The position numbers and the translations under genes are program-made. Positions 13,097-24,812 of a DNA stretch of 64,000 nt are shown in pieces (the stretch's first letter is position 1; each line of letters opens with the position of its first letter). The notes under the pieces were generated by a model that saw nothing but the letters and a program-made list of their open reading frames with translations, was not told where the DNA came from and searched no databases. This DNA is from Cannabis sativa (lineage: Eukaryota > Streptophyta > Magnoliopsida > Rosales > Cannabaceae): the NCBI RefSeq assembly GCF_029168945.1, contig NC_083607.1, forward strand, positions 30,551,257-30,615,256, in the 5' to 3' direction.

Positions 13097-14493
13097 TGTT
13101 GGAAATTATTTTACCAGGATCTTAGATCTACTCACAAGTATGTTGTTTAAACATCCTAAATAAGAACTTTCTAAAACGATAAATTAAACACATATAAAGT
13201 TAAGAAAACCTTACATTGATGCAGCGGAATTAATGTCTCCTTCCACTCAGATAACTAACCCTTGATTCCTTTCTGTAGCAGAGTATAATCAAGATCTGAG
13301 CCGGAATGTCCTTCTTCTTCAAGTTTTGATCCTTCACAGTCTTCCAATCTATGATTGAGTTACTGCTTGCTGTGTGTGGGCACTTACTCTTTCACTAGGG
13401 TCACGAAAAAGATGAAGAAGAAAAGAGAGAGGGTTTCGGCCAAGGTATAGAAAGTGGGGAAGGATCAGTTTTTCAGAAGAGAGAAATTTCTGTCAGAAAG
13501 GCTTATTCAAAGATGTGTATTTGACTGAGCCATCACTTTCTATTTATAGGCAACTACTAGGTTTAGGTTTAGAATTATTTGGCAATAAAATAATGAAAAT
13601 ATTAATTTGAAAAACTCATCTAAGTGGCCGGTCATATGGTGTTTAATGGGCCTCACTTGATTTTGCAGTTTTATCAAATTTTATCTCTATTTTCTCAGAA
13701 ACGCCAATTTTCCAATTCTAACCTTTTAAATGCCAAAACTAATTATTTAATAACTAAAATAGATTATTAAATAATATTGTCATTTAATTTAATTATTAAT
13801 TAGACATATAAAGTCCATTAATAAATAAATAAGCCTAGAAAACTCTTTTCTTTACAATTTCACCCCTGCTTAGTGAAAATTCATAAAATTAGACATAGTC
13901 TAACTTTAGAATTATAATTGATCAATCACGAATCAATTAATGAGTCTTACAAGCAGAATGTTCTCAACTAGAATGGGGACCATGGATCTATATGTTGAGC
14001 TTCCAATAAGTGAACCAAATTTACAAAGTAAATTCCTACTTATTAATTCTTCGTTGAATCCACTCTTAGAACTTAGAATTGCACTCTCAGACTTATATAG
14101 AGCATATTGTATGTTCCACGATATCAATATACTATCTCATTTAACTATTGTTATAATCTTATTGTGATTTAAAGATCCTCTATATAGATGATCTACATCG
14201 AGATGTGATTTCTTTACCGTTCTCACCCCTCAATGTATTTTGCCCCTTAAAACACTTAGCTACCTGTAAATGGTGTTTAGTGATCTAAAAATTAGTCAGT
14301 TAAACAAGAGCTCATCCATTTACTTCTATTTGCTAAGCTCGAAGGGAATCATCACTTGAATTCTATACACCAGTAGAAGCTATAGATTCCATATTTATAT
14401 GTAGAATTCATGCAAACATCAATCACTTCAAATTTCTTATATTGATAACTAATCAGATTATAAAGAGTTTTATTTAGGGCATAAAACCCAACA
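13097..14493 (-). repeat. 5' LTR, 1397 bp, with ~0.5 kb internal deletion
   Basis: On the plus strand it begins TGTTGGAAATT and ends AAACCCAACA. Compared with the 1.9 kb LTRs of H, the sequence jumps near 14394-14402 from the tract after the AGATTCCATATTTAT block to the GTAGAATTCATGC block near the LTR start. About 500 bp are lost, including the covarying stem-loop. A two- to three-base AT microhomology lies at the junction. Confidence 0.85.
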
Positions 14494-14570
14494 CACTCGT
14501 CTACGTAATCCTTTCTTTAACAAAGATTTACCTCAAACCATACTGCGCCACACATAGCTAGGGGTATAAC
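14494..14570 (-). pseudogene. LINE (non-LTR) reverse transcriptase fragment, downstream part
   Basis: Minus-strand translation gives TPSYVWRSMV, a stop, then GKSLLKKGLRRRV. This is the conserved segment of plant L1-type elements (usually NPSYxWRSI..GRxLLKKGLRWRVG) after the reverse transcriptase domain. One Trp position is TGA. The upstream part lies 13.7 kb away at 28281-28465, separated by the nested LTR insertions that duplicated ATAAC. Its own downstream part is cut off at the LTR ending at 14493. Confidence 0.75.
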
Positions 14571-16379
14571 TGTTGGAATATGTTTTACCAGGATCTAGAT
14601 TTACTACAATGTATGTTATTTAACATCCTAAATAATAATTTCTAAAACTATGTAAATAAAAACATATAAAGTTTCAGAAACCTTACAGTGGGTGCAGCGG
14701 AGCATTAATGGCTCCTTCCACTCAGATCTCTAACCCTTGTATCTGTTGGAATATATTTTACCAGGATCTAGATTTACTACCATGTATGTTGTTTAACATC
14801 CTAATATGAATTTCTAAAACAATGTAAATAAACACATATAAAGTTTAAGAAACCTTACATTGGGTGCAGCGGAATTAAATGACTCCTTTCACTCAGATCT
14901 CTAACCCTTGTATCCTTTCTGTAGCACAGTATCACCAAGATCTGAGCCCGAAACTCCTTCCTTGTGTTTGGATTCTTCACAGTCTTACACACTATGATTG
15001 AGATACCACATGATGTGTGGGGGCACTCACTCTATCACTCAAGGTATGAAAATTATGAAGAAGGAAAGAGAGGGGCTGGTTCGAATTCTATAGAAGAGGA
15101 AGGCTTAAGAAATTTTTTTACTGAAAGTGAAATTTCATCAACTTTAAGTGTGAGCCATCACTATCTATTTATAGGCAACCACCTAGGTTTAGGTTAGGAT
15201 TTATTAGGCATTAAAATAATAGAACAATTAAGTGTAAAATACTCATCAAGTGGCTGGCCATAGTTTGTGGGCCCCAGTTGGGAATTTTTCCACTTTTGAT
15301 AATTTTTCCTTATTTTCTAAAAAATGCCATTTTTCCAATTCCAACCAATTAAATGCCAAAACTAATTATTTAATAATTAAAATTAATTATCAAATAAAAT
15401 TTCCATTTAATATATTTATTAATTAGACTTAATAAAGTCTCTAAATTAATAAATAAGACCTAAAATCTCTTTTCTTCACAATTAAGCCCTTGCTTAGTGA
15501 AAATTCATAAACTAGACATAGTCTAATTTTTGAATTATAATTGATTAATTAAAATCAATTATCTGAGTCTTACAAGCAGTATGGTCTCAACTAGTATGGG
15601 GACCATGGGCCTATACAACTGTGCTTCCAATAAGCAGAACTAGAATTTACAAAGTAAATTCCCTAATAGAATGCTCTATATGCTCCACGATATAGATACG
15701 CTATAAACATTTAACCATTGTTCTAATCTCAATCATCGAAGATCCTCTATAGATGGTTTACACCGAGTAGGGATAAATTTACCGTTTCACCCCTCAATGT
15801 ATTTAATCCTTAAAATACTTAGCTTCCTATAAATGATATTTTAGTGAACTAAAATATAATCACTGAAACCAGAGCTCTTCCATTTACCTCAATTAAGCCA
15901 AGCACAAAGGAAATCATCGTTTAACTTCTATGTCTTGATAGAAGCTATAGATTCCAGATCCCTGTTTAGCGCTCCCACTCAGTTATACTACCATGTTCCC
16001 AAAATGTACGTATCATCCTGACCAAAAAGTAGGCTTAACTAACAAATCAAAGAACATGAATAGCACTGCTGACATTGAACCTAAGCATGTCAGGATTAAG
16101 ATCTTTTGATCTAAGATCAACCAGCAATATTAACTCAGAAAGATACAACGGTAAGTATTATCATATCTTTACCAAGTTCAATATCGGTCCCTTCCAATGT
16201 ATACTCCATACATCCGACACTGGTAAACTTTGCCAATGCCCTGCAAAGGACATAACACTTATCCAAGGTGTAAGCATACCTATCTCTGATTATCATGCCA
16301 GTCTAAATCCAGTGAACTTGACAAATCAGGGAATTAAACTTTTGAACATATAATTATGATTATATTGCATTGTGCTGAC

Positions 16380-18270
16380 TGTTGGAAATTATTTTACCAG
16401 GATGTTAGATCTACTCACAAGTATGTTGATTAACACCCTAAATATGAACTTTCTAAAACGATGAAATAAACACATATAAAGTTTAGGAAACCTTACATTG
16501 GGTGCAGCGGAATTAAATGACTCCTTTCGTTCAGATCTCTAACCCTTGTATCCTTTCTGTCGCAGAGTATTATCAAGATCTGAACTTGGATCTCTTTCTC
16601 TGATTCTTTAGTGTTGAAACTCCTTCTTGCTGAAAGTCTTTCTTCACGATCTTCCTCACTATGATTGAGGTATCACTTGCTGTGTGTGGGCACTACTCTA
16701 ATCACTAAGTGTTTCGAAATATTAAGGAAGAAGAGAGAGAGAGAGTAGGAGGCCAAAGGTAGAGAGAGAGGCTCAGGTTTTTCTGAAGGAAAAGTGTAAT
16801 TTTCCTGAAGCCTTCACTACCTATTTATAGCATTCCACTAGGGTTAGGTTTGAATTATTTGGCATTAAAATAATGAAAATATCAGAGGATAAATCCTATA
16901 AAAGTGGCCGGCCATGGCAGATTGGATTTGGGCCTCACTTTTTGCAATTTTGTAGTTTTATCACTTTTGCATCTAATTTTCTCAAAAACGCCAATTTTCA
17001 AATTCAACCATTTAAATGCCAATTCTAACTATTTAATAACTATAAATAATTATTAAACAATATTGTCATTTATCATATTTATTAATTGAACCATACAAAG
17101 TATCATAATTAACAAATATGCCACTAAAAACTCTTTCTTTATAATTTTTCCCTTATTTAGTGAAAAATTCACAAATAGACATAGTCTAACTTGAGAATTA
17201 TAGTTGATTAATCAAAACCAATTACATGAGTCTTACAAGCAATATTATCTCAACTAGTGGGGGGACCATGGGTCTATATAACCGAGCTTCCAATAAGTAG
17301 ATCAAGAATTTATTACTAAAATTCACTAACTTATTAATTCTTCGTTGAATCCACGGATAGAACTTAGAATTGCACTCTAAGTATATAGAATGCTTTATAT
17401 GTTCCACCATATAGACACATCATTAGTTATCCATTGTTATAATCCTAATTTGATCAATGATCCTCTATATGAATGATCTACACTGTAAAGGGATTAGATT
17501 ACCGTTACACCCTACTATGTATTTTATCCTTAAAACACTTGACCCCGTATAAATGATATTTTAGCTTATGTGAAATGATTACTCCACCATTTATTTTCGT
17601 TTGGTCAAGCTCGAAGGAGATAATCCTTTGCTTACTATTCGCCAGATAGAAGCTATAGATTCCATGTTTATGTTAGCGCTCCCACTCAATTGCACTACCG
17701 TGTTCCCAAAATGTACGTATCACCCTGACCTAAAAGTAGGCTTAACTAACAAATCAAAGAACACGAATAGCCTTTCAAGATTGATCCTAATCATAACAGG
17801 ATTAAGAACATTTGATCTAGGATCAACTTGGCGATATTGACTTGAATAGATTTTACGGTAAGTTTAATTAAATCTAAGTCAAAGTTCAATATCGGTCCCT
17901 TCCGATGCATACTCCATGCATCCAACCTGAGCTTTACTTTAACCAATGTTCTGGAAAGAACATAGTATTTCCCCAAATACAAGTAAATTCTTGTTGTAGA
18001 TTATCATATCAATAAAATCCTGTGTCTGATAAATCTAGGAAACTTTATTCACATAGTCATGTTTACTTTCCAATGTCATGACAGCACAATAAACATGATC
18101 AAGTATGTGAAAAGGGTTTAAGATGAATTTATAAATCAAATAGACAAGCAATTGATAAAGTGAACCAAAACATACACAAATGAATGAAAAAATACTTCTG
18201 TTTCTTTATTGATGTTGAATAAAATAGATTACATTGAAATGGAGTTTTATATAGGGCATAAAACCTAACA
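16380..18270 (-). repeat. 3' LTR of element C (1891 bp)
   Basis: Plus-strand start TGTTGGAAATT, end AAACCTAACA, abutting the PPT. Contains the stem-loop GATGCAT-ACTCC-ATGCATC (17904-17922). A GA-dinucleotide run lies near 16730-16745. Confidence 0.93.
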
Positions 18271-18286
18271 AACTCCCACTTGCACT
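18271..18286 (-). other. Polypurine tract of element C
   Basis: Minus strand reads gtgcaagtgggagtt next to the LTR, identical to the tract of element H (54232-54246). It would prime plus-strand DNA synthesis. Confidence 0.85.
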
Positions 18287-18299
18287 TATATAAAACTAA

Positions 18300-21200
18300 T
18301 TAGTACATATCAATTAATCCTAAATTCTGACGGTGCTTTTCAAAGGCTGTCACGGCCAGGACTTTGGTAAATGGATCAGCTAGGTTGTCCTCTGTGTCAA
18401 CTTTCTCAACTAGTACATCCCCTCTTGCCACGTATTCTCTGATAATGTGATACTTCCTTTCAATGGGTTTGCTTCTCTTGTGGCTTTGAGGTTCTTTACT
18501 GTTTGCTATTGCTCCATTGTTATCACAAAGTAAAACCAGAGGCTTTCCCATTCCAGGAAGAACACCTATGCTGGTGAAGAACTTTCTTAGCCAGACAAGT
18601 TCTTTAGCAGCTTCGGCTGGTGCTATGTATTCAGCTTCCATAGTTGAGTCTGATATCGTGGTTTGTTTAGCACTTCTCCAAACCACTGCTCCACCCCCAA
18701 GAGTAAACACCATCCCAGATGTAGATTTCCTGTCTTCAAGACTTGCCTGGAAATCTGAATCAGTGTAGCCTATGGGATTTAAAGCACCACCCTTGTACAC
18801 TAACACAAGATTCCTTGTACTCTTCAAGTATTTCAGAATATACTTAAGTGCATTCCAATGTTCATGTCCTGGATTAGACTGATACCTGCTCACGATTCCA
18901 ACAGCATAACAGATGTCAGGTCTAGTGCATAACATTTCATACATTAGACTTCCAACTGCAGAGGCATAGGGAATTTTTGCCATGTCCTCTATCTCTTGAG
19001 GATCAGTCGGAGACTGTTCCTTCGATAGACGAATACCATATCTAGAAGGCATGTTTGCCCCATTGGTGTTGTTCATGGAGAATCTCTCTAAGACTTTGTT
19101 TATGTAGGTTGTTTGAGAGAGAGCAAGAGATCTGTTCTTCCGGTTTCTAATAATCTGAATACCAAGAACATAGGCTGCTTCACCCAAATCTTTCATATCG
19201 AATTGAGTGTTGAGCCATTCCTTGATGTGAGTCATTTTCTTGACATTGTTTCCAATAATCAAAATGTCATCAACATAAAGGACCAGGAATACTACTATTT
19301 GGTCTTCCTTGAATTGGTAAACACTAGGTTCATCTTCATTCTGAAGAAAGCCGTATGTCTTGATGATTTCATCAAACCTTTTGTTCCATGAGCGAGAAGC
19401 TTGCTTAAGTCCATAGATAGACCTATTTAATTTGCAAACTTTCTTTTCCTGCCAAGGAAGAACATAACCTTCTGGTTGCTCCATATAGATTGTTTCTTCA
19501 AGTACCCCATTAAGGAAGGCAGTCTTGACATCCATTTGCCAGATTTCATAATCGAAAGCAGCAGCTATGGAGAGAAGAATTCGGATGGATTTGAGCATGG
19601 CAATAGGACTAAAAGTTTCCTCATAGTCCACGCCTTCTCTTTGGGTATAACCCTTGGCTACAAGTCTAGCTTTAAAAGTTTCAACTTCGCCTCCAGCTCC
19701 TCTTTTCTTCTTGTAAACCCACTTGCATCCTATCGGATGATAGTTGTCAGGTGCGTCTACATATTCCCAGACTTTGTTCTTTTTCATGGAATCCATTTCT
19801 GAATCCATGCCGGCTGACCATCGTTTCCGTTGCGCACTAGCCATTGCCTGTTTATAGGTTAATGGATCGTCTTCAATACCGTCACCAACGACCATATTGA
19901 TTTCACCATCCAAGCCATAATGAGCTGGTTTTGTTGAAACCCTCCCACTACGACGAGGAGCGGTGATCTTCTGAACAGAAACTTTAGTAGTAGATTTCTC
20001 AGTTGGTTCGACTGAGGGAGTGGGATTGTCCTCTTCACGAGTGGAGGAGGACGGAACATTGGAAGGACTTATATCTGAAAGCAATTCCTCTAAAACAACT
20101 TTACTTTTCGGTTTGTTGTCTTTAATATAGTTCTCTTCAAGGAAAGTAGCATTTGTAGAAACAAACACTTTGTTATCCTTGTGACTATAAAATAGTCCAC
20201 CCCTAGTCTCTTTAGAATTTCTGACAAACATGCATACTTCGGTACGTGATTCAAGTTTGCCTTCTTTCTTTCTTAAGACATGAGCAGGGCACCCCCAAAT
20301 TCTGTAGTGGCGTAAACTAGGTGTACGACCATTCCAAAGTTCGACGGGTGTCTTAGGGACTGCTTTAGATGGAACAGCATTTAAAATGTCATTTGCCATC
20401 TGAATAGCATATCCCCAGAAGGACGTAGACAGAGTTGAATAACTCAGCATAGACCTAACCATTTCCAAAAGAGTGCGATTTCTTCTTTTTGTAACTCCAT
20501 TTTGTTGTGGAGTGCTTGGGGCTGTGTATTGGGATTCAATTCCAAGTTCAATTAAATGATCTTTGAACTGCATATCCATATATTCTCCACCCCTATCAGT
20601 TCGCAAGATCTTTAATGATTTACCTAATTGGTTTTGGGCCAAAGCATGAAACTCCTGAAACTTTTCAAACGTTTCAGATTTCTTTTGCATTAGGTAAAGA
20701 AAACTATATCTAGAGAAATTGTCAATGAAAGTGACAAAATACTCATAACCACCTCGGGCTTTGACATTCAAAGGTCCGCAGACATCGGAATGAACTAACC
20801 CTAGAGGGATTTTGGCACGCTCTCCCTTTGCAGAGAAAGAACGTTTAGTCATTTTACCTTCTAGGCAGGACTCGCATACTGGCAGTTCACCTAAGACGAC
20901 ATTTTTCAATGGACCGTCTTTGGTGAGCCTATTGAGTCTATCAAAGCCTATATGACCTAAACGTAAATGCCATAGATGAGTTTGATCATCATTATCAATC
21001 TCTTTTCTTTTTAGGTTTCTAGGTCTACCTACACTGAAAAGTTCACTATTTAGTGAGATTTGAGTACTCGGTCTTAAAACATAAAGCCCTTGTTCCATTA
21101 TAGCAACACATATTTGAAATCCATTACGAGAAATTGTACGATTTGTACTCAAAAAATTCAATATATAAGATTGTGTTTGCAAACATGAGATACTACTCAA

Positions 21201-21362
21201 GTTTCTACTAAAGTTTCGAATAAATAAAACATTTTCTAAAATTAAAAATCTTTTTTGACACTTGATGCGGGCTTTTCCTCTAGCTTTGACCGATACTAAT
21301 TCGCCATTGCCAACTTTAAGCTTTAACTCTCTTGGAAGCAGATTTTCCCAAGTTTCAAGCAA
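18300..21362 (-). CDS. Copia pol ORF: integrase, reverse transcriptase, RNase H (1020 codons, inactive)
   Basis: Longest ORF of the window. Residue 1 is only the first Met after an in-frame TAG; the true polyprotein frame starts further upstream. Domains: GAG-pre-integrase zinc site H132/H137/C163/C166; integrase core with HSD (D193) and RTDRGGE (D256), but Lys292 where the family has the catalytic Glu (codon AAA at 20487-20489); reverse transcriptase with D611 (MDVKTAFLNG) and YVDD (696-699); RNase H with D868, E909 and D947. It ends 30 bp from the 3' LTR, as usual in copia. The cDNA-making half looks preserved while integration should fail. The order integrase before RT fixes it as Ty1/copia; the finer lineage (long-LTR Angela-like?) is unresolved. 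Confidence 0.95.
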   Translation of the reverse strand: MLETWENLLPRELKLKVGNGELVSVKARGKARIKCQKRFLILENVLFIRNFSRNLSSISCLQTQSYILNFLSTNRTISRNGFQICVAIMEQGLYVLRPSTQISLNSELFSVGRPRNLKRKEIDNDDQTHLWHLRLGHIGFDRLNRLTKDGPLKNVVLGELPVCESCLEGKMTKRSFSAKGERAKIPLGLVHSDVCGPLNVKARGGYEYFVTFIDNFSRYSFLYLMQKKSETFEKFQEFHALAQNQLGKSLKILRTDRGGEYMDMQFKDHLIELGIESQYTAPSTPQQNGVTKRRNRTLLEMVRSMLSYSTLSTSFWGYAIQMANDILNAVPSKAVPKTPVELWNGRTPSLRHYRIWGCPAHVLRKKEGKLESRTEVCMFVRNSKETRGGLFYSHKDNKVFVSTNATFLEENYIKDNKPKSKVVLEELLSDISPSNVPSSSTREEDNPTPSVEPTEKSTTKVSVQKITAPRRSGRVSTKPAHYGLDGEINMVVGDGIEDDPLTYKQAMASAQRKRWSAGMDSEMDSMKKNKVWEYVDAPDNYHPIGCKWVYKKKRGAGGEVETFKARLVAKGYTQREGVDYEETFSPIAMLKSIRILLSIAAAFDYEIWQMDVKTAFLNGVLEETIYMEQPEGYVLPWQEKKVCKLNRSIYGLKQASRSWNKRFDEIIKTYGFLQNEDEPSVYQFKEDQIVVFLVLYVDDILIIGNNVKKMTHIKEWLNTQFDMKDLGEAAYVLGIQIIRNRKNRSLALSQTTYINKVLERFSMNNTNGANMPSRYGIRLSKEQSPTDPQEIEDMAKIPYASAVGSLMYEMLCTRPDICYAVGIVSRYQSNPGHEHWNALKYILKYLKSTRNLVLVYKGGALNPIGYTDSDFQASLEDRKSTSGMVFTLGGGAVVWRSAKQTTISDSTMEAEYIAPAEAAKELVWLRKFFTSIGVLPGMGKPLVLLCDNNGAIANSKEPQSHKRSKPIERKYHIIREYVARGDVLVEKVDTEDNLADPFTKVLAVTAFEKHRQNLGLIDMY

Positions 21363-21995
21363 CTGCAGTGAAGAACGTACATGGTTAGTAGACCCAGAAT
21401 CAACAATCTAGATGGATTTTTCGTTCTCTAAAAGACATGATTCAAAGACAAAAGCATTACCTTCGTTTGAATTGTTTAGAAGCCTGGGACATCGTTCTTC
21501 ATGATGTCCCTTTTCATTACAATTCGAACATAGAAGATCATGTCTGATAATTGTACTTGAAGAAGCAGCTTTGCTAGATCCTTCATACCTAGTCCTTTTC
21601 CTTCGATTATGGATTGCAAACCCAGGGGGACCCATTGCAATCAAATTCCGTTCATGGGCTCGTAATTCTTCTTCGAGCTTGTCCATGTCGGAGGAGTTAG
21701 AATTGTTGATCATGTAAGAGATAACAAATTCATTATACTCCAGAGGAAGACTATTAAGGATGAGTTAGACCCATTGTTCTCTTGATAAATCAATTCCTAG
21801 TAGATTTGCCTTTTGGAACTTCAGATTCATCATCAACAGTTGCGAGTTAATGCAACTACCAGGATGCATTTTCACACTATAGAGTTCTTTTGCTAAGATA
21901 GTAACTAGGAGAGGATCGGGGTGAGGGTTATTCATAATGACACTACAACACATCAATAAAACAGAAGTAAGGTTTTGGCTCATAAATTCATACAC
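21363..21995 (-). pseudogene. Copia gag C-terminal part and protease start, element C
   Basis: Same frame as the pol ORF, closed by TAA at 21765-21767 and TAG at 21408-21410. It carries the end of the capsid-like domain (SLPLEYNEF), a basic linker, a zinc knuckle CSNCNEKGHHEERC, and, after the TAG, the aspartic protease site DSGST (Asp codon at 21399-21401). The first ~100 residues of a normal copia Gag are missing, and sequence joins the leader near 21935-21995. This Gag differs clearly from that of element H although LTR and leader are of the same family. Both stops fit C-to-T or G-to-A transitions. Confidence 0.85.
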
Positions 21996-21999
21996 AATT

Positions 22000-24792
22000 T
22001 AGAAAATAACAAGTAATGACATATGTTATAGAAATACTAAATCTAACATAGTTTATTTTCCAAGGTATTTCAACAAACTGATAAAGTGTCCCGTTTAGGC
22101 GAGAGTCAAAGCATCATCCATTGAATAGAGTTGTCAGCTCATCTAAAAAGATAACCATTCTAGCAACCTTTTATTCGATCAAGATTGGAATTCAGCGTTG
22201 TCCCGTTTAGGCGAGAGTCAAGACAATTCTATCTTATGAGCTTCCACCATTGTTTCATAATTTGCAAGTCAAGTATGGTCGCCACCATTAGGGTGATCTA
22301 TACCATACAAAACACTTACAAACTATTTATCATGCGATGTTAAACGGTGCAAAATTTCTAATGAACGTTCCTCCATTAGGGAGGATTACTTACTAAAACA
22401 AACGCGGTGTAAAACCCACAATGGAGATCGAATGTCTCTTGATTAAAAGCTCATTATTTTAAAAAAAATATTATATGTATTTTGTATAATCATTTTAATT
22501 TGATATTATAATAATGAAAAATTACAAACTAAAATTGGTTTAAATAAAAAAAACAACTTTAATTAATTTTCAATTATTATTTAAATTTGAAAAATAAATT
22601 CAAATAAATATCGAACAAGTTCCATAATATAATAATGAAAAATTACAAATCAAAGTTGGTGTAAATAAAAAATCAACTTTAATTAATTTTCAATTATTAA
22701 TTAAATTCGAAAAATAAATTCGAATATTTAAATGGAACAAATTTGAAAAAATCTTGTTTAAGTTGTTTTAGAAGAATCTAAAAAATCAACTTAAATATCT
22801 TTCAAATCATATTTAATTGAATTAAAATTAAGTTATAACCACTTAATTTTGAAGATATTCCATTTTAAGTTAATATTCAAAAAGATATTAACCTAAAAAA
22901 TATCTAAAATATTCCATTTTAAGTTAATATTCGAAAAGATATTAACTTAAAAAATAACTAAAGAATCTTAATAACCAATGCCTAAAATTTAAATATCAAC
23001 TTAAATAGGAATATTTAATGAAAAATTTAAATTAAGCTTCAGAAAGAATCTAGATGGTTATAATTCTATATTTAATTAAATACAAGAAAATACATATAGT
23101 TTAATTTAGAATAAAATTCTTTAAACTATGGTTTTCTTAAATTAATTTCAAAATAAATGAAATTAATTATTTTGCTAATCAATTTTATTAGGTTAAACTA
23201 GTTTAATTAACCTAGTACAGTTATTCAAATCAGGCAAATGGGCCTTCACAATTGGGGTGGTTCATGTGAGGGGGTGCTGGGTTCAGTATGTCGTACCCAC
23301 TACTATGGCTCCCAACTCTCACACAAGGCCCAAAAGAGATGAATTTAACCTTAAAATGAACAACTGTTATTAATTGAATAGGCCCAAAAACTAAATGAGC
23401 CTAAATAAAATCTATCAAGAACTATGACATTTTATTTAGCAACAGCAACCTATATGCATCTATAATTAAATTAAACACATAGGCTCACACAGGCACACTT
23501 TGGATGGGTCCTATCATGTTGCTAGGTCATACACAGATGAAAGAAGATTGTAAATTTACCTGTTACAAATTATTAACTTGACCAAGGGAGCCATCAGATC
23601 ATTAGATCTGGCAAAAAGTAACCATGGCTATTTGCAATCAAGTAATAATAGGTTTTGAAAACTTACACATAAGCTAAAACACACATACTCCTGCAACAAG
23701 GTTAGTTGGATAGTTAGATGTAGGATTTATTTAATTTTAAATTAAATAATGAATTTCGAAAATAATTAATTAAAAAAAAAAATTCGAAAATAAAAAAAAT
23801 TTGAGATAAAAATTCGAAATTAAATTAAAAATTTAAAATTAAAATTAAACCTACAATTTTGAAAAATTAGGTTTCAACCAACCTAAATATCATTTCAAAA
23901 TTTGCTAATTACTTTTAAAATTTAAATATTATTTTATAAATAAAAATTAAATAAAAAATTAAAAAAAGATAAATGAATATCTTTTTCAGATTTTAAATGT
24001 AATTTAAATAAATAAAATAACAAAATTTAAAAGTTAGCAAAATATCTTACATCTTTTTAAAATTACATGATTATAGTTATCTTATTTTAAATTTAAATAA
24101 GGTCAAATTATTTAAAAAAAAAAAAATTAACTTAAAATATTTAAAATCTGACCTTAAATTTAAAAATAAGATAAGATATAATCAAATTTAAAAATAAGAT
24201 AGATTATTAAGCAAAAAAGATAGATACTAACTATTTTCAAATTTAAATTATACTAATATCTTGAATTAAATCTAAAAAATTTTAAATTAATTCATAATGA
24301 TAATTAGAATTGAATTAGGAATAGTAATAGTATAAATACAGAACTACACAAAAAATCAGAAGTTAATTCCATGAAAAAGCATGAACAAACGAAGAAAAAC
24401 GAAAAAATTGTGAGCTGTACGGACAGTATGCCAAAGCATACTGTCCGTGGGCACACTTAGGGCTGTGTGGGCGTGAAACGTGGGCGCAGGGGGCTGCTTG
24501 CGGCCCCTCCGCGCGCGCACGTGGTGCAGCGACACAACCCGATTTTTTCGAAACTTCAAAAAATCATAACTAATTCAAATTAAATTGAAATTGAGTTCTG
24601 TAAAAAAGTAACTGGCTTAATGTTTTCCATACTATCCAATAAAAATAATTCCAGAAACAGATATTCAATTATTTTTAACGATAATTCACAAACACCAATC
24701 AATCATCAAATAACACTCAATACAACATGATACCATCCAAAAACAAACAAACAATCGTTTTAAAGTCCAAATTTCTTGCAAGTAAATCAATT
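22000..24792 (-). other. AT-rich leader of element C
   Basis: Noncoding. It holds the conserved pre-gag module (22088-22433; motif copies at 22088-22109 and 22200-22221, spaced 112 bp), a tandem pair of AT hairpins (second 22919-22950), and near the PBS end a GC-rich island (about 24410-24545) starting with a perfect 12-bp hairpin. No supportable ORF. Confidence 0.75.
24420..24447 (-). other. Perfect 12-bp hairpin in leader of C
   Basis: Arms CGGACAGTATGC (24420-24431) and GCATACTGTCCG (24436-24447), loop of 4 nt. Element H has the same arms with a 3-nt loop (60218-60244). It sits about 370 nt downstream of the PBS in the RNA. Confidence 0.8.
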
Positions 24793-24810
24793 ACCATGGC
24801 TCTGATACCA
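24793..24810 (-). other. Primer-binding site of element C
   Basis: Minus strand TGGTATCAGAGCCATGGT, exact complement of the 3' end of initiator-Met tRNA over its first 12 bases, two bases from the LTR. Confidence 0.93.
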
Positions 24811-24812
24811 GT

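Larger units (their letters stand above)
9311..14493 (-). mobile_element. Copia element, minus-strand 5' half (H-like subfamily)
   Basis: Read on the minus strand: LTR (14493-13097), PBS, leader (13076-9517) and the first ~68 codons of gag (9516-9311). The rest of gag, all of pol and the 3' LTR are missing. Leader and gag start are far closer to element H (56.9-60.7 kb) than to B or C. It is joined tail to tail with the truncated B element. Confidence 0.8.

Noticed and set aside
13897..14167. Recurring 60-100-codon ORFs found at similar places in several LTRs (e.g. 13940, 53171, 61536; 2439, 17601, 25718)
   Set aside because: They recur only because the LTRs are copies; overlapping frames on both strands are open in the same places and no protein family is recognisable.
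2020..14498. Idea that 2020-14493 is one element with a TSD
   Set aside because: The left flank (AACAC) and right flank (CACTC) do not match, and the two LTRs are in opposite orientations with separate PBSs; it is a fusion of two halves.
24356..24559. Minus-strand ORF rich in His/Arg in the C leader
   Set aside because: Covers the GC-rich hairpin island; not preserved in the H leader, where the island differs.
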